NCBI GenBank assembly: GCA_964572825.1
Contig: CAZNGS010000001.1
Location: forward strand, 62,001 to 126,000
Source: CAYVBE01 sp964572825
Lineage (GTDB): Bacteria; Planctomycetota; Brocadiia; SM23-32
Reading direction: 5' to 3'
Length of the DNA: 64,000 nt
Below are positions 1 through 7,606 of this stretch, piece after piece (the stretch's first letter is position 1; each line of letters begins with the position of its first letter). A model generated the notes under the pieces. That model saw only the letters and a program-made list of their open reading frames with translations. It did not search any database and was not told the DNA's origin. Made by a program: the position numbers and the translations under genes.

Positions 1-190
1 CTGTGGCTGTGCGCGGCACGTCACCGCGGTCAGCTCGCAGCTCACGCATCATCGTGGCGATCACGACGCGCAACTCCTCAAGCACAACCAGTATTTCCTG
101 TGGCACGCTGCCTTCGGACTTCGAGCGGTCAATCGTCCTCTCCAGTCGACGAGCTATTTCAACCAACTGTATCTCCCTGTGAAGCCACAC
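1..190 (-). CDS. Possible small coiled-coil-like protein, 3' end outside window
   Basis: On the minus strand a reading frame stays open from a GTG at 190-188 to the window edge (63 codons). It starts inside the 3' end of the preceding gene (overlap about 37 bases). The predicted peptide begins VWLHREIQLVEIARRLER and is rich in Leu, Ile, Glu and Arg with heptad-like spacing, which suggests helices. An AAGGAA lies about a dozen bases before the GTG. I recognise no family. It could instead be the displaced C-terminal part of the upstream gene after a frameshift, because that gene looks shorter than its relatives. Support is only the open frame and composition. Confidence 0.3.
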   Translation of the reverse strand, partial: MWLHREIQLVEIARRLERTIDRSKSEGSVPQEILVVLEELRVVIATMMRELRADRGDVPRTAT

Positions 191-522
191 ATCGTCTGAG
201 TTCCTTCGGCCAACACATACCGCTTCCGTTCGGCCCAGTTGTTCTCCGTACCAATGGGTTCGCCGATAGGTTCTATCGGTGTGCCAGAAACAGGACGGTA
301 CGATTCAGGCCGGGGGTCTTTGCGGTTCTTTGTCGCCTGCAGCTGGATCCACTGGTACTTCTTGAACCACTGCCAATATGGCCGATAGCGGTAGTCAATA
401 GGATACAGTCGTACGAAGCTCCCGTCTTCGAGAACCCCAGCCGTGCATACGAGTTCTTGATACGTTTCCGACGGTAGCGGGTAGGTCTTCACCGTAATGA
501 GGACTTCCAGCCTCTCCGTCAT
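154..522 (-). CDS. Conserved hypothetical protein paired with DUF488 gene, short version
   Basis: The 122-residue product starts MTERLEVLITVKTYPLPS and continues with conserved-looking segments such as ELVCTAGV, DGSFVRLYPIDYR and KKYQWIQLQA. From memory, proteins with this N-terminus are found beside DUF488 genes and usually run to about 200 residues or more. Here the frame stops soon after NWAERKRYVL, so the protein may be truncated or frameshifted, while another frame stays open to the window edge. It follows the DUF488 gene by 19 bases on the same strand, so the two probably form one transcript. Biochemical function is unknown. Confidence is high that the region is coding and low on function. 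Confidence 0.6.
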   Translation of the reverse strand: MTERLEVLITVKTYPLPSETYQELVCTAGVLEDGSFVRLYPIDYRYRPYWQWFKKYQWIQLQATKNRKDPRPESYRPVSGTPIEPIGEPIGTENNWAERKRYVLAEGTQTMCGFTGRYSWLK

Positions 523-541
523 GGCCTAACCCCGGGCCAAA

Positions 542-1420
542 TCACACGTGGACAATCGGCATATCGCTTTCAGTCACCAATGCTTTTGCTATCCGACCCC
601 GGTGGCATCTACTTGCGTCAGCTTCGAAACACATGAGAGCCGCCGGCCGCTCCCGCATAGCCTCTCGGACCTTCTCCATGCTGGTCCTGGCACCGGGTAG
701 GATCGATTGCTCGTAATGCTCGAGGAGGTCATCGTAACCGCCGCTCCCCGACAGACCGTTTCTCATCGCGGCAGGGATACCAAGATCGGGCAAATGGATG
801 TAGTCCACACCAATCCGTGCCAACAGTTCACGCAGCGTCCCCTTAGCAAAACCATACTTGCGCGAGACCGCATTAGCACGGACATCGATTATGGCCATCA
901 AACCACTGTTGAGAATACTGTTAAGGAATGCATCTATAGATATGCCCTCGTAACCCACAGTATAAATCGCTGGAGGTGGCTCTGGCGGGGGAGGAATCGA
1001 GCCTGGCAGGAAGTCGGTTTGCTCACTGCGCATTGCGAACCAGGGGTGACGCTCATAGAGCTGCTGGAGGAGGACTTCACACCCTTTATCGGCATAGCGT
1101 CCGAGGACATAGCGGATCGCTTGCTGAATAGCGTCTCGCTTCCCGACTCGCCCCCAAGTTTCTTCAGAACCTGCATCTGTGGCTGAAACGTCCCCGTTCT
1201 CCCGCGATAGGTATCCCTTCTCTGCGAGAAGCGCCAGCTCATGCAAGAGAGAAAGCGAAGTTGGCCCCTCTACATCTGGGAAAAAGTCGTAGAAGGTCGC
1301 CATTTTGGCGACCTTCGTCTCGTAATTCAACAAGAACGCCAATCTCGTCAGACGGTCCTCTGCTAGAGGGCGCCCTGCCCTATGTAAAACCGAGAGCACT
1401 ATTCTCTGGCGCTTTAACAT
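542..1420 (-). CDS. DUF488 domain protein with N-terminal helical domain
   Basis: The product has 292 residues. The first 130 or so look like a winged-helix or helical bundle region (RQRIVLSVLHRAGRPL at the start, charged helices after). A proline-rich linker near residue 145 leads to a C-terminal DUF488 domain. The domain starts at IYTVGYEGISIDAF and has the family signature CFEADASRCHRGRIA near the end, with the Cys...Cys-His-Arg pattern typical of DUF488. The biochemical role of DUF488 is not established. The start ATG at 1420 is preceded by GAGGACAGG. It is the first gene of a two- or three-gene minus-strand run. GC content is visibly lower than in the window core, so an accessory role is possible. 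Confidence 0.75.
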   Translation of the reverse strand: MLKRQRIVLSVLHRAGRPLAEDRLTRLAFLLNYETKVAKMATFYDFFPDVEGPTSLSLLHELALLAEKGYLSRENGDVSATDAGSEETWGRVGKRDAIQQAIRYVLGRYADKGCEVLLQQLYERHPWFAMRSEQTDFLPGSIPPPPEPPPAIYTVGYEGISIDAFLNSILNSGLMAIIDVRANAVSRKYGFAKGTLRELLARIGVDYIHLPDLGIPAAMRNGLSGSGGYDDLLEHYEQSILPGARTSMEKVREAMRERPAALMCFEADASRCHRGRIAKALVTESDMPIVHV

Positions 1421-1690
1421 CTCCTGTCCTCGCAGAACTCAGCATCATGTTACCAATCTTGTGCCCCATCCTGCAACCATCACATGGGCAGAATTCGAGT
1501 GGCTGTGAGTTTATCCCCGTAAGACCCCAGGTGGTCCGTTGGCTATCCACCTGAAGGGGGCACCGGTGTGTGAGGTTGAAGTGGGCGCCGCAGACCCGCC
1601 AGCAAGCCGGCGAAACGTAAAGCGACACCAAGGCGTCGCACTCCAAAAGCCGGTCGTCCGGCCAGCCTGCTGCGAGGTCGACACGTCAAC

Positions 1691-2043
1691 AGCGGCGGAC
1701 GCGACGGAGCGCGTCCCTCCAGGGAACGGCAACGGCGGCAACGGACGCAGGCGGGCCTCCGCCGCAGAACCCCCGTGACGTTGCATCTTCCCGAGCGGCG
1801 GACGCGACGGAGCGCGTCCCTCCAGCGAACGGCAACGGCGGCAACGGACGCAGGCGGGCCTCCGCCGCAGAACCCCCGTGANNNNNNNNNNNNNNNNNNN
1901 NNNNNNNNNNNNNNNNNNNNNNNNNNNNNNNNNNNNNNNNNNNNNNNNNNNNNNNNNNNNNNNNNNNNNNNNNNNNNNNNNGAGCGGCGGACGCGACGGA
2001 GCGCGTCCCTCCAGCGAACGGCAACGGCGGCAACGGGCGCTCC
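1691..2043. repeat. 103-bp tandem repeat interrupted by an assembly gap
   Basis: Copies begin at 1691 and 1794 (period 103) and a further copy begins at 1983, directly after the gap. Each copy contains the imperfect palindrome GGACGCGACGGAGCGCGTCC, whose arms GGACGCG and CGCGTCC can pair around ACGGAG. The middle copy runs into the gap at 1881 and the last diverges after about 2043. The array was probably not resolved by assembly, so the copy number is unknown. Confidence 0.85.
1882..1981. other. Assembly gap (100 N)
   Basis: Exactly 100 unknown bases, the usual placeholder for a scaffold gap of unknown size. Repeat copies flank both sides. Open frames running through it are artefacts. Confidence 0.99.
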
Positions 2044-2169
2044 AAGACCACCAAAAAATCACGGATTCCGAAATTTGCTCGGTCAATTCGGTCAACCCGG
2101 ACACACGATTTGCGCAAAACGTGTATAGTATAGGGCGTGCGTTTCTTTTCTCAACCACGGGAGGGCCCT

Positions 2170-2838
2170 ATGCCCATCCACGATCCGTCCAAGTCGCCGG
2201 AAGAACTGTTCGCCAAAGCACCACCGCCGGAGCCGGAAAACCAGCAGGAACACAAGGACCAGCAGGCCGAATCGGCCCCCGACCCCCAGGCGGCCTCAAC
2301 CCACCCGCCGACGAAGATCAGCCGCCGCCAAATCCAGGCCAACCGACGCAACGGCCGCCGCGGTGGACCCACAACCCCCCAAGGCAAACGGCGCTCCAGC
2401 CTCAACGCCCGAAAGCACGGCATCTTCGCCTCCGCGCTGACCGCAGAGGACCGAAAGGAGCTGCGGCCCATCCACGGGCAGTTCCGCGAGTCACTCAAAC
2501 CAGTAGGCGCCGTCGAGGAGACCCTGGTCGAGAAGCTGGCCGTGGTCTACCTGCGCATGCAGCGCTGCGCCCGCGCCGAAGCCCAGTACCACCACGCCGC
2601 GTGGACCCATCCCCTGCCGGATGAGCGGAAGGGGCCAAAGCTGAACCAGATCAGCGAGTTCAAACCCCGCTACTTCGAGCGCATCGTCACGCTCGTGCAA
2701 CGCTACGATACCACCCTGACGAACCAGTTCACCCGGCTGCTGCATGAGCTGGAACGGCTGCAGCGGCGGCGCGGCCGGGAGCCGGTGCCGCCGCCGATAT
2801 CCGCGGACGTGACCGTCTCCGGCGACGGCCGCCGATGA
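2170..2838 (+). CDS. Conserved hypothetical protein, basic, repeat-associated
   Basis: 222 residues. The N-terminal third is rich in Pro, Glu and Gln and probably disordered. It is followed by a basic stretch (SRRQIQANRRNGRRGGPTT) and the motif SSLNARKHGIFA. That motif resembles a family common in planctomycetes and acidobacteria, in which a TP-x-GK-x-xSS-x-NA-x-KHG segment precedes a helical domain. The C-terminal half is helical with many Arg and Glu. The ATG at 2170 is chosen over the upstream GTG at 2137 because GGGAGG ends six bases before it. Function is unknown; the basic motif suggests nucleic-acid binding, which is inference only. Confidence 0.6.
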   Translation: MPIHDPSKSPEELFAKAPPPEPENQQEHKDQQAESAPDPQAASTHPPTKISRRQIQANRRNGRRGGPTTPQGKRRSSLNARKHGIFASALTAEDRKELRPIHGQFRESLKPVGAVEETLVEKLAVVYLRMQRCARAEAQYHHAAWTHPLPDERKGPKLNQISEFKPRYFERIVTLVQRYDTTLTNQFTRLLHELERLQRRRGREPVPPPISADVTVSGDGRR

Positions 2839-2898
2839 ACGCAGATGAACGAAGCCAGGGCACACGGAAAAGGCCCCAAACCGACCACTGCTCACTGA

Positions 2899-2926
2899 CA
2901 ACTGGCAACTGGCAACTGGCAACTGA
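2899..2926. repeat. 7-bp tandem repeat (CAACTGG)4
   Basis: Four consecutive copies of CAACTGG, the last ending in A instead of G. Such heptamer runs are common spacer sequence in some environmental bacterial genomes; no function can be assigned. Confidence 0.9.
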
Positions 2927-3178
2927 CGACACCCCATGTCCGGGTCCTGTCCCATCAATGGCCGCCGATGTCTCCACGATGGCCGGCGCATGGCGGCGTT
3001 TGTCCGCCCGGCTGGTCCGCGGGCTCTGCCGTCCGTGCACAGTCCGAAACAACCCCGATTACGAAACGAACCGAATTTGCCGCAAACCATTATGCCAAAA
3101 CTGGTAGGGACGCATTTTCTCCCCGGCCGACCGCGGTTCTGCCGCCCGGAAAGACCCGTTCACTCGCGGGCGCAGCTT

Positions 3179-3207
3179 TTGCAATGCTGCGGCCGATCGG
3201 GTACGGT
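3179..3207 (+). promoter_or_regulatory. Candidate sigma-70 promoter before the HAD phosphatase gene
   Basis: TTGCAA at 3179-3184, a 17-base spacer, then TACGGT at 3202-3207. The -10 match is weak (3 of 6), so this is only the best candidate for the four-gene run that follows. Confidence 0.25.
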
Positions 3208-3259
3208 ACGCGTGCCGTTCCCCGCATCCCCGTTTCCCCGAATGCACCGAGAGATTCGT

Positions 3260-4129
3260 ATGTCGGCTGAAGCGTCGAGAGACTTCCGTCTGGTCGCCCT
3301 GGACATCGACGGAACCGTGCTGAACGACTCGCAGCAGGTGACTCCGGCGCTGAAGAACGCGCTGGGCGCCCTGCCGGAGCTGGGCGTGCGGACGGTGCTG
3401 TGCACGGGGCGACGCTGGCGGACCACGTGCGCGGTGCTGGACCAGCTCGAGCACGCCCATCCGGTGGCCGTCTGCTGCGGCGGAGGGCTGATCAAGCGGG
3501 CAGACGACGAGAAAACGCTCTACGCCGACCCCATGCCGCACGCGCTGGCGCGGGAGGCCGTGGGGCTCTTCCGCGAGGGAGGATTGGCGCCGCTGCTGCT
3601 CTACGATCGTCCCCTCGAGGGGCGGGAGCTGAAGGTGTCGGAGGCGGATCGGGACTGTTCGGCGAGGATGCCCTACCTGGAGGTGAACCGGCACTGCGCG
3701 GAGTGGTACGCGGGCGACTATCCGGACGGAGACGAACTGCCGCTGGAAGTCTACACGGTGGACGAGGAGCGCTACGTGCGGCCCGCCGAGGAGCGCCTCA
3801 TGCGCACGATGGGTTCCCGCAGCGTGGTGGAGGCGATGGACCAGCGCCGTTACGGCGAGACCCAGCGGGCGCTGGAGGCGCACGGCCTGTCGACGACCAA
3901 GTGGAACGCCCTGCGGTGGCTGCTGGAACGGTGGGACGTGCGGCCGGAGGAGGTGGTGGCGTTCGGCGACGACGTGAACGACGTGCCCATGCTCGAGGCG
4001 GCCGGGCTGAGCTTCGCCATGGGAAACGCCCTGCCGGAGGTGAAGGCCGCGGCCGACGAGGTGACGGGCAGCAACGAGGAGGACGGAGTGGCGACGGCGC
4101 TGGCGCAGGTGTTCCCGGCACTCAGGTGA
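3260..4129 (+). CDS. HAD-superfamily hydrolase, Cof-type sugar phosphatase
   Basis: 289 residues. HAD motif I is LDIDGTVLND near residue 13, with the nucleophile Asp and general-acid Asp both present. Motif II is LCTGR. The C-terminal motif IV is FGDDVNDVPMLEAAG followed by AMGNA, typical of the Cof (type IIB cap) branch that dephosphorylates sugar phosphates or other small phosphorylated metabolites. An alternative ATG lies at 3242; the one at 3260 follows GAGAG at a better distance. It is the first gene of a compact run with the polyprenyl synthase 11 bases downstream. The exact substrate cannot be read from sequence. Confidence 0.85.
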   Translation: MSAEASRDFRLVALDIDGTVLNDSQQVTPALKNALGALPELGVRTVLCTGRRWRTTCAVLDQLEHAHPVAVCCGGGLIKRADDEKTLYADPMPHALAREAVGLFREGGLAPLLLYDRPLEGRELKVSEADRDCSARMPYLEVNRHCAEWYAGDYPDGDELPLEVYTVDEERYVRPAEERLMRTMGSRSVVEAMDQRRYGETQRALEAHGLSTTKWNALRWLLERWDVRPEEVVAFGDDVNDVPMLEAAGLSFAMGNALPEVKAAADEVTGSNEEDGVATALAQVFPALR

Positions 4130-4140
4130 GGAGACGACGT

Positions 4141-5148
4141 ATGTGCGCTGAGAGGGGCGATACCCCACAGTTGCAGGAACGCCTGGGCGCGGCCGCCGCG
4201 CGGATCGAGCCGGTGCTGGAGGAGCTGTTCCCGGAGGATGAGGACGAGTATCTGTCCCGGGCGGTGTGGTATCACCTGGGGACGGGAGGAAAGCGCATCC
4301 GGCCGGCCATATGCCTGCTGACCTGCGAGCAGTTGGGAGGCGAGCCGGAGCGGGCGCTCTACTTCGCCGCCGCCGTGGAAGTGCTGCACAACATGCTGCT
4401 GATCCACGACGACATCGAGGACGGCGACCGGGTGCGCCGCGACCGGGAGACGGTGTGGGTGCGCTACGGGGTGGAGAACGCGATCAACGTCGGCGATTAC
4501 ATGCTGGGCGTGGCCCACGAGGCGGCGCTGAAATGCCCGGTGAGCGACCGGCAGCGGGTGGAGCTGGCCAGGGCATTCTCGGCCGCCTACACGGATACGT
4601 GCCGCGGGCAGGCGTTCGACCTGAACACGCGCGGCATGGAAGACCTGACGGTGGAGCACTACCTGCGGATGGTCACGCTGAAGACGGGCCGCTACATGGC
4701 GCTCGGCATGCTGGGGGGAGCCATCGTGGCCGATGCGGAGCGGGAGGTGCTGGAAGGGGTTGAGAAGCTGGGCGAGCGCATGGGCGCGGCGTTCCAGATA
4801 CGCGACGACACCATCGACCTGACCGTCGGCAAGGGGCGCGGCGGAGTGGTGGGGAACGACATCCGCGAAGGCAAGTCCAGCATCCTCTACGCGCACGCCC
4901 TGCGGGAAGCCGAGCCGGCGGACGCGGCCAGACTGGCGCAGACCATGCGAAAGCCGCGCCAGAAGACCACCGAGGCGGACGTGGAGTGGGTGCGGGAGCT
5001 CTACCGGCGCGTGGGTTCGCTGGAGTTCGCCCGGCGCGAGGCCGACCGGCTGGTCGAGCAGGCATACCAGATCATCGAGGGGATACCGGTTGAGGACCGA
5101 AATTTCCTCCGGCAGGTGACCGATTACATGGTGAGCCGGCAGAAGTAG
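4141..5148 (+). CDS. Polyprenyl (isoprenoid) diphosphate synthase
   Basis: 335 residues. This is a trans-prenyltransferase that condenses isopentenyl diphosphate with an allylic diphosphate to make the lipid tail of quinones or other isoprenoids. The family signatures are GGKRIRPAICLL near residue 43, the first aspartate-rich motif HDDIEDGDRVRR near residue 88, and the second, QIRDDTIDL, near residue 220. The ATG is preceded by GAGGAGACGACGT, a good ribosome binding site, and the gene follows the HAD gene closely. Chain length (C15 to C40) cannot be decided; small residues around the first motif allow longer products. The open frame extends far upstream without a start signal, so that part is discarded. 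Confidence 0.9.
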   Translation: MCAERGDTPQLQERLGAAAARIEPVLEELFPEDEDEYLSRAVWYHLGTGGKRIRPAICLLTCEQLGGEPERALYFAAAVEVLHNMLLIHDDIEDGDRVRRDRETVWVRYGVENAINVGDYMLGVAHEAALKCPVSDRQRVELARAFSAAYTDTCRGQAFDLNTRGMEDLTVEHYLRMVTLKTGRYMALGMLGGAIVADAEREVLEGVEKLGERMGAAFQIRDDTIDLTVGKGRGGVVGNDIREGKSSILYAHALREAEPADAARLAQTMRKPRQKTTEADVEWVRELYRRVGSLEFARREADRLVEQAYQIIEGIPVEDRNFLRQVTDYMVSRQK

Positions 5149-5179
5149 GAGGCCTCCGATCGCTGCGCGCGGGCAATAC

Positions 5180-5770
5180 GTGGGGCGAGGCGGCGAGAAA
5201 CTGAAGTTCGCCCTGGATCACTGGGAGTTGATCGTCCGGGGGTGCGCTGCCGCCGATTTCGGGTGCAGCATCGGAGGTTTCACCGACTGCCTGCTGCAGG
5301 AGGGAGCGAGCCGGGTCTACGCCGTGGACACAGGCTACGGAATGCTCGACTGGAAGCTGAGACAGGACGAGCGGGTCGTGGTGATGGAGCGGACGAACGC
5401 CATGCACGTGGAGCTGCCGGAGGCGGTGGACGGGGTGACGATCGACGTGGCCTGGACGCGGCAGCGTTACATACTGCCCAACGCCCTGGAGCAGTGCGAG
5501 GCGGGGGGATGGGTGCTCTCCCTGTTCAAGCCGCAGTACGAAGCACCGGAGGAGCTGGTGCGGGACGGGCGGATCGTTCCGGGTGAATTTCGCGGTGTGC
5601 TGGAGGAGGCCCTGGAGGAGCTGAAAGAGATGGGCATCGCGGTGCGCGACGTGGTGCGGCTGCCCCACGAGCGCAAGGCCAAGAACCCGGAGGCCTTTCT
5701 CTACATCCGCTCCGACGAGTGCGGTCTGGAGGAGAACGAGTGGGTTCGGAGCGCGCCATCCGGGAGGTGA
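5180..5770 (+). CDS. TlyA/FtsJ-like rRNA 2'-O-methyltransferase lacking the S4 domain
   Basis: About 196 residues. The sequence matches the methyltransferase part of TlyA: GRGGEKLKFALD, then the SAM loop FGCSIGGFTDCLLQEGA, AVDTGYGMLDWKLR, RTNA and LFKPQYEA. TlyA proteins methylate ribosomal RNA, but they normally carry an N-terminal S4 RNA-binding domain of about 60 residues, which is absent here. The residues just upstream of the GTG at 5180 (AARGQY) also match TlyA, and the only strong ribosome binding site (AGGAGG, 5147-5152) sits before an ATC codon at 5159. The true start may therefore be the rare ATC at 5159. The 3' end overlaps the next gene by 31 bases, suggesting translational coupling. 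Confidence 0.8.
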   Translation: MGRGGEKLKFALDHWELIVRGCAAADFGCSIGGFTDCLLQEGASRVYAVDTGYGMLDWKLRQDERVVVMERTNAMHVELPEAVDGVTIDVAWTRQRYILPNALEQCEAGGWVLSLFKPQYEAPEELVRDGRIVPGEFRGVLEEALEELKEMGIAVRDVVRLPHERKAKNPEAFLYIRSDECGLEENEWVRSAPSGR

Positions 5771-6804
5771 GGTTCAAAGGGACGCACTACCAGCGCGGCC
5801 TGCAGCGGGGAGAGCGCCTGAGAGAAACGCTGGTTCTGCCAGAGCCGGCAGACGTTCCGGGGTGGTTCGTAGATGGCTGCGAGGAGGCGGCCGCCGAACT
5901 GCATCCACCGGCCCTGGAGGAGTTTGCGGGCCTGGTGGAGGGCGGAGGCTTCGACCGGGAGAGGGCCCGGGCCTACTACTTCGCCCGACTGGAGAGCAGG
6001 CTGGGCGGATGCACGATGTTCGGCGTCGAGGAGCCATGCCGGGAGGGCGGCACCGGGCCGCTGACGGGTCGCAATTACGACTGGGCCACGTCGGACCTCC
6101 GGTGGTGCGAGCTGCAGCGGTACGACCCCGCGCGGGGACTGCGGCGCATCGGCTACACGCACCACTGGGCGGGCTGCGCGGACGTGCTCAACGAGGCCGG
6201 GCTGTACCTGGCGATTGCATCGCTGCCGCCCGAACCCGTGCATGAGGCCGGTGTGCAGTGGAGCATCCTGGTGGAGAGGATTGCGGAGAGCTGCGCGAGC
6301 GTCGCCGGGGCGATCGACGTCTGCGCGGCGGTGCGCCACCTGCGGCCGATGAGTTATCTGCTGGCTGACGCGGGCGGCAAGGTGGCCGTGGTGGAGGCGA
6401 CGCCGCGGGCGGTGAGCGTTCGGCACCCTCAGGACGGCTTGATCGTTGCCGCAAACGTGGCGCTGGGCGGCAGGGTCGTCGCCGAACATGCGGTTGCCGA
6501 AAACGACCCCGCACTGGGTCCGGCGCCGGTCAAATCGGCGGAACGGACCCGGCGTTCGAACACGCGCATTCGGCGGGCGATGGAGATGCTGCGTACCGCG
6601 GTCCCCCGCATCGGCGCTGAGACGGTGCGGCGGGTTCTGACGGACCACGAGGCGCCGATCTGCACCAGCGATCACGCGCTGCCCGCCGGCGGGGCGTGGG
6701 CCACCATCTGGTCCGGCGTCTGCGCCCCGGCGGAGGGCGATTTCCAGATCGCGCCGGGGCTCCCGTGCCGGTCGGATTACCGGCATTTCCGGATCGAACC
6801 TTGA
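5740..6804 (+). CDS. C45-like Ntn hydrolase (penicillin acyltransferase-like)
   Basis: 354 residues. The motif GGCTMFGVEEP near residue 90 followed by GRNYDW resembles the C45 family (acyl-CoA:6-aminopenicillanate acyltransferase-like). In that family the Cys after Gly becomes the N-terminal nucleophile after self-cleavage; here it would be the Cys of GGCT. Members hydrolyse or transfer acyl groups on amide bonds, and the substrate is unknown. The GTG at 5740 is chosen because GGAGGAG ends six bases before it; it lies inside the 3' end of the methyltransferase gene. The 3' end nearly touches the convergent isomerase gene. Confidence 0.7.
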   Translation: MGSERAIREVRFKGTHYQRGLQRGERLRETLVLPEPADVPGWFVDGCEEAAAELHPPALEEFAGLVEGGGFDRERARAYYFARLESRLGGCTMFGVEEPCREGGTGPLTGRNYDWATSDLRWCELQRYDPARGLRRIGYTHHWAGCADVLNEAGLYLAIASLPPEPVHEAGVQWSILVERIAESCASVAGAIDVCAAVRHLRPMSYLLADAGGKVAVVEATPRAVSVRHPQDGLIVAANVALGGRVVAEHAVAENDPALGPAPVKSAERTRRSNTRIRRAMEMLRTAVPRIGAETVRRVLTDHEAPICTSDHALPAGGAWATIWSGVCAPAEGDFQIAPGLPCRSDYRHFRIEP

Positions 6805-6805
6805 G

Positions 6806-7564
6806 CTAAAGGCCGAGCAATTGCTGGAGAAACTCGAAACTCATCCGGGCGCTCTCGAGAGGATCGCCCTTGCAGCGGTCCTGCTCCACGGCATAGGCTT
6901 CCACGCCGGCGTCCGTGGCGGCCCCGTGGATGGCGTCCCAGTCCAGGATGCCGTGTCCCACTTCGGCGAAGGAGCGCTCCGCATCGTCCGCCATGTCTTT
7001 CAGATGCAGGATGGCCTGTCGTCCCGCGTAGCGCCGGATGTAATCGACCGGGTCCTCCCCGCCGTGCTTGATCCAGTAGGTGTCGAGTTCGGCGTTGAGG
7101 TTATCCGGCGAACTGTTGGCGTAGAGCAGGTCGAGCCCGTAGTCACCGTCGAACCGCTCGAACTCGAAGCTATGGTTGTGGTAGCTGAACCGAATGCCCA
7201 GTTCCCGGTACCGGGCTCCGAGCCGGTCCATCATCTTCGCCGTCTCGGTCCAGTCGGCTCTGGTCCGGCGCATCTGTTCGGGCATGAACGGCCACACCAG
7301 GTCCTTCGTGCCGACGGTGTGCGCGTAATCCGCCCAGTGCTCCGGTTCCTCCCGGAGGGCTGTTCCGCTCACGTGGATGCCGCAGACGCCCAGCCCGATG
7401 GCGTCCAGCACCTCGTGCATTTGCTCGGCCTCGTAGGGCAGCGAGCCGGTGAGCTGGACGTGATCGTAGCCGATCTGGCGCACCTCCTTGAGCGTCTCCA
7501 CGTAATCCTCAGCCAGCAGTTTGCGCACGGTGAACAGTTGCAACGCGACGACAGGTTCAGCCAT
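6806..7564 (-). CDS. Sugar phosphate isomerase/epimerase family (AP endonuclease 2 TIM barrel)
   Basis: 252 residues. The TIM-barrel pattern is clear: VALQLFTVRKLL at the start, GYDHVQLTGSLPYEAEQM, GIHVSG, RFSYHNHSFEFER (metal-ligand His), ELDTYW, AILHLKDM and EVGHGILDWDAI. These match the xylose isomerase-like family, metal-dependent isomerases or epimerases of sugars and sugar alcohols often linked to Gfo/Idh dehydrogenases. The ATG at 7564 is preceded by AAAGGG. It is the last gene of a three-gene minus-strand run. The substrate is not evident. Confidence 0.85.
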   Translation of the reverse strand: MAEPVVALQLFTVRKLLAEDYVETLKEVRQIGYDHVQLTGSLPYEAEQMHEVLDAIGLGVCGIHVSGTALREEPEHWADYAHTVGTKDLVWPFMPEQMRRTRADWTETAKMMDRLGARYRELGIRFSYHNHSFEFERFDGDYGLDLLYANSSPDNLNAELDTYWIKHGGEDPVDYIRRYAGRQAILHLKDMADDAERSFAEVGHGILDWDAIHGAATDAGVEAYAVEQDRCKGDPLESARMSFEFLQQLLGL

Positions 7565-7606
7565 GAGATCAGCCCTTTCTGAGCATCTGGGCGGGGGCAA
7601 ATGCTG

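Larger units (their letters stand above)
1421..2169. other. Gene-free repeat-rich stretch with assembly gap
   Basis: No convincing gene lies between the DUF488 gene and the next plus-strand gene. The stretch holds 103-bp tandem repeats and the N run. Open frames across it read as low-complexity Gly-Gly-Thr-Arg-Ser repeats in several frames and are repeat artefacts. Confidence 0.7.
2839..3259. other. Gene-free stretch
   Basis: About 420 bases between two plus-strand genes. It holds a short tandem repeat at 2899-2926 and a candidate promoter at 3179-3207. Open frames here lack start signals and familiar protein sequence. Confidence 0.6.

Noticed and set aside
1691..2043. CRISPR array
   Set aside because: The 103-bp units repeat without unique spacers between short identical repeats, and no cas gene is present.
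1511..2158. Open frames spanning the N run
   Set aside because: They read the unknown bases as X and consist of repeat-derived Gly-Arg-Ser sequence in several frames.
3040..3110. Faint similarity of CCGATTACGAAACGAACCG to sequence near 52910
   Set aside because: The match is short and diverged; it may be an old repeat but is too weak to call by eye.
3059..4168. Long minus-strand frame opposite the HAD gene
   Set aside because: Shadow of the real plus-strand gene, His- and Arg-rich, typical of high-GC antisense frames.
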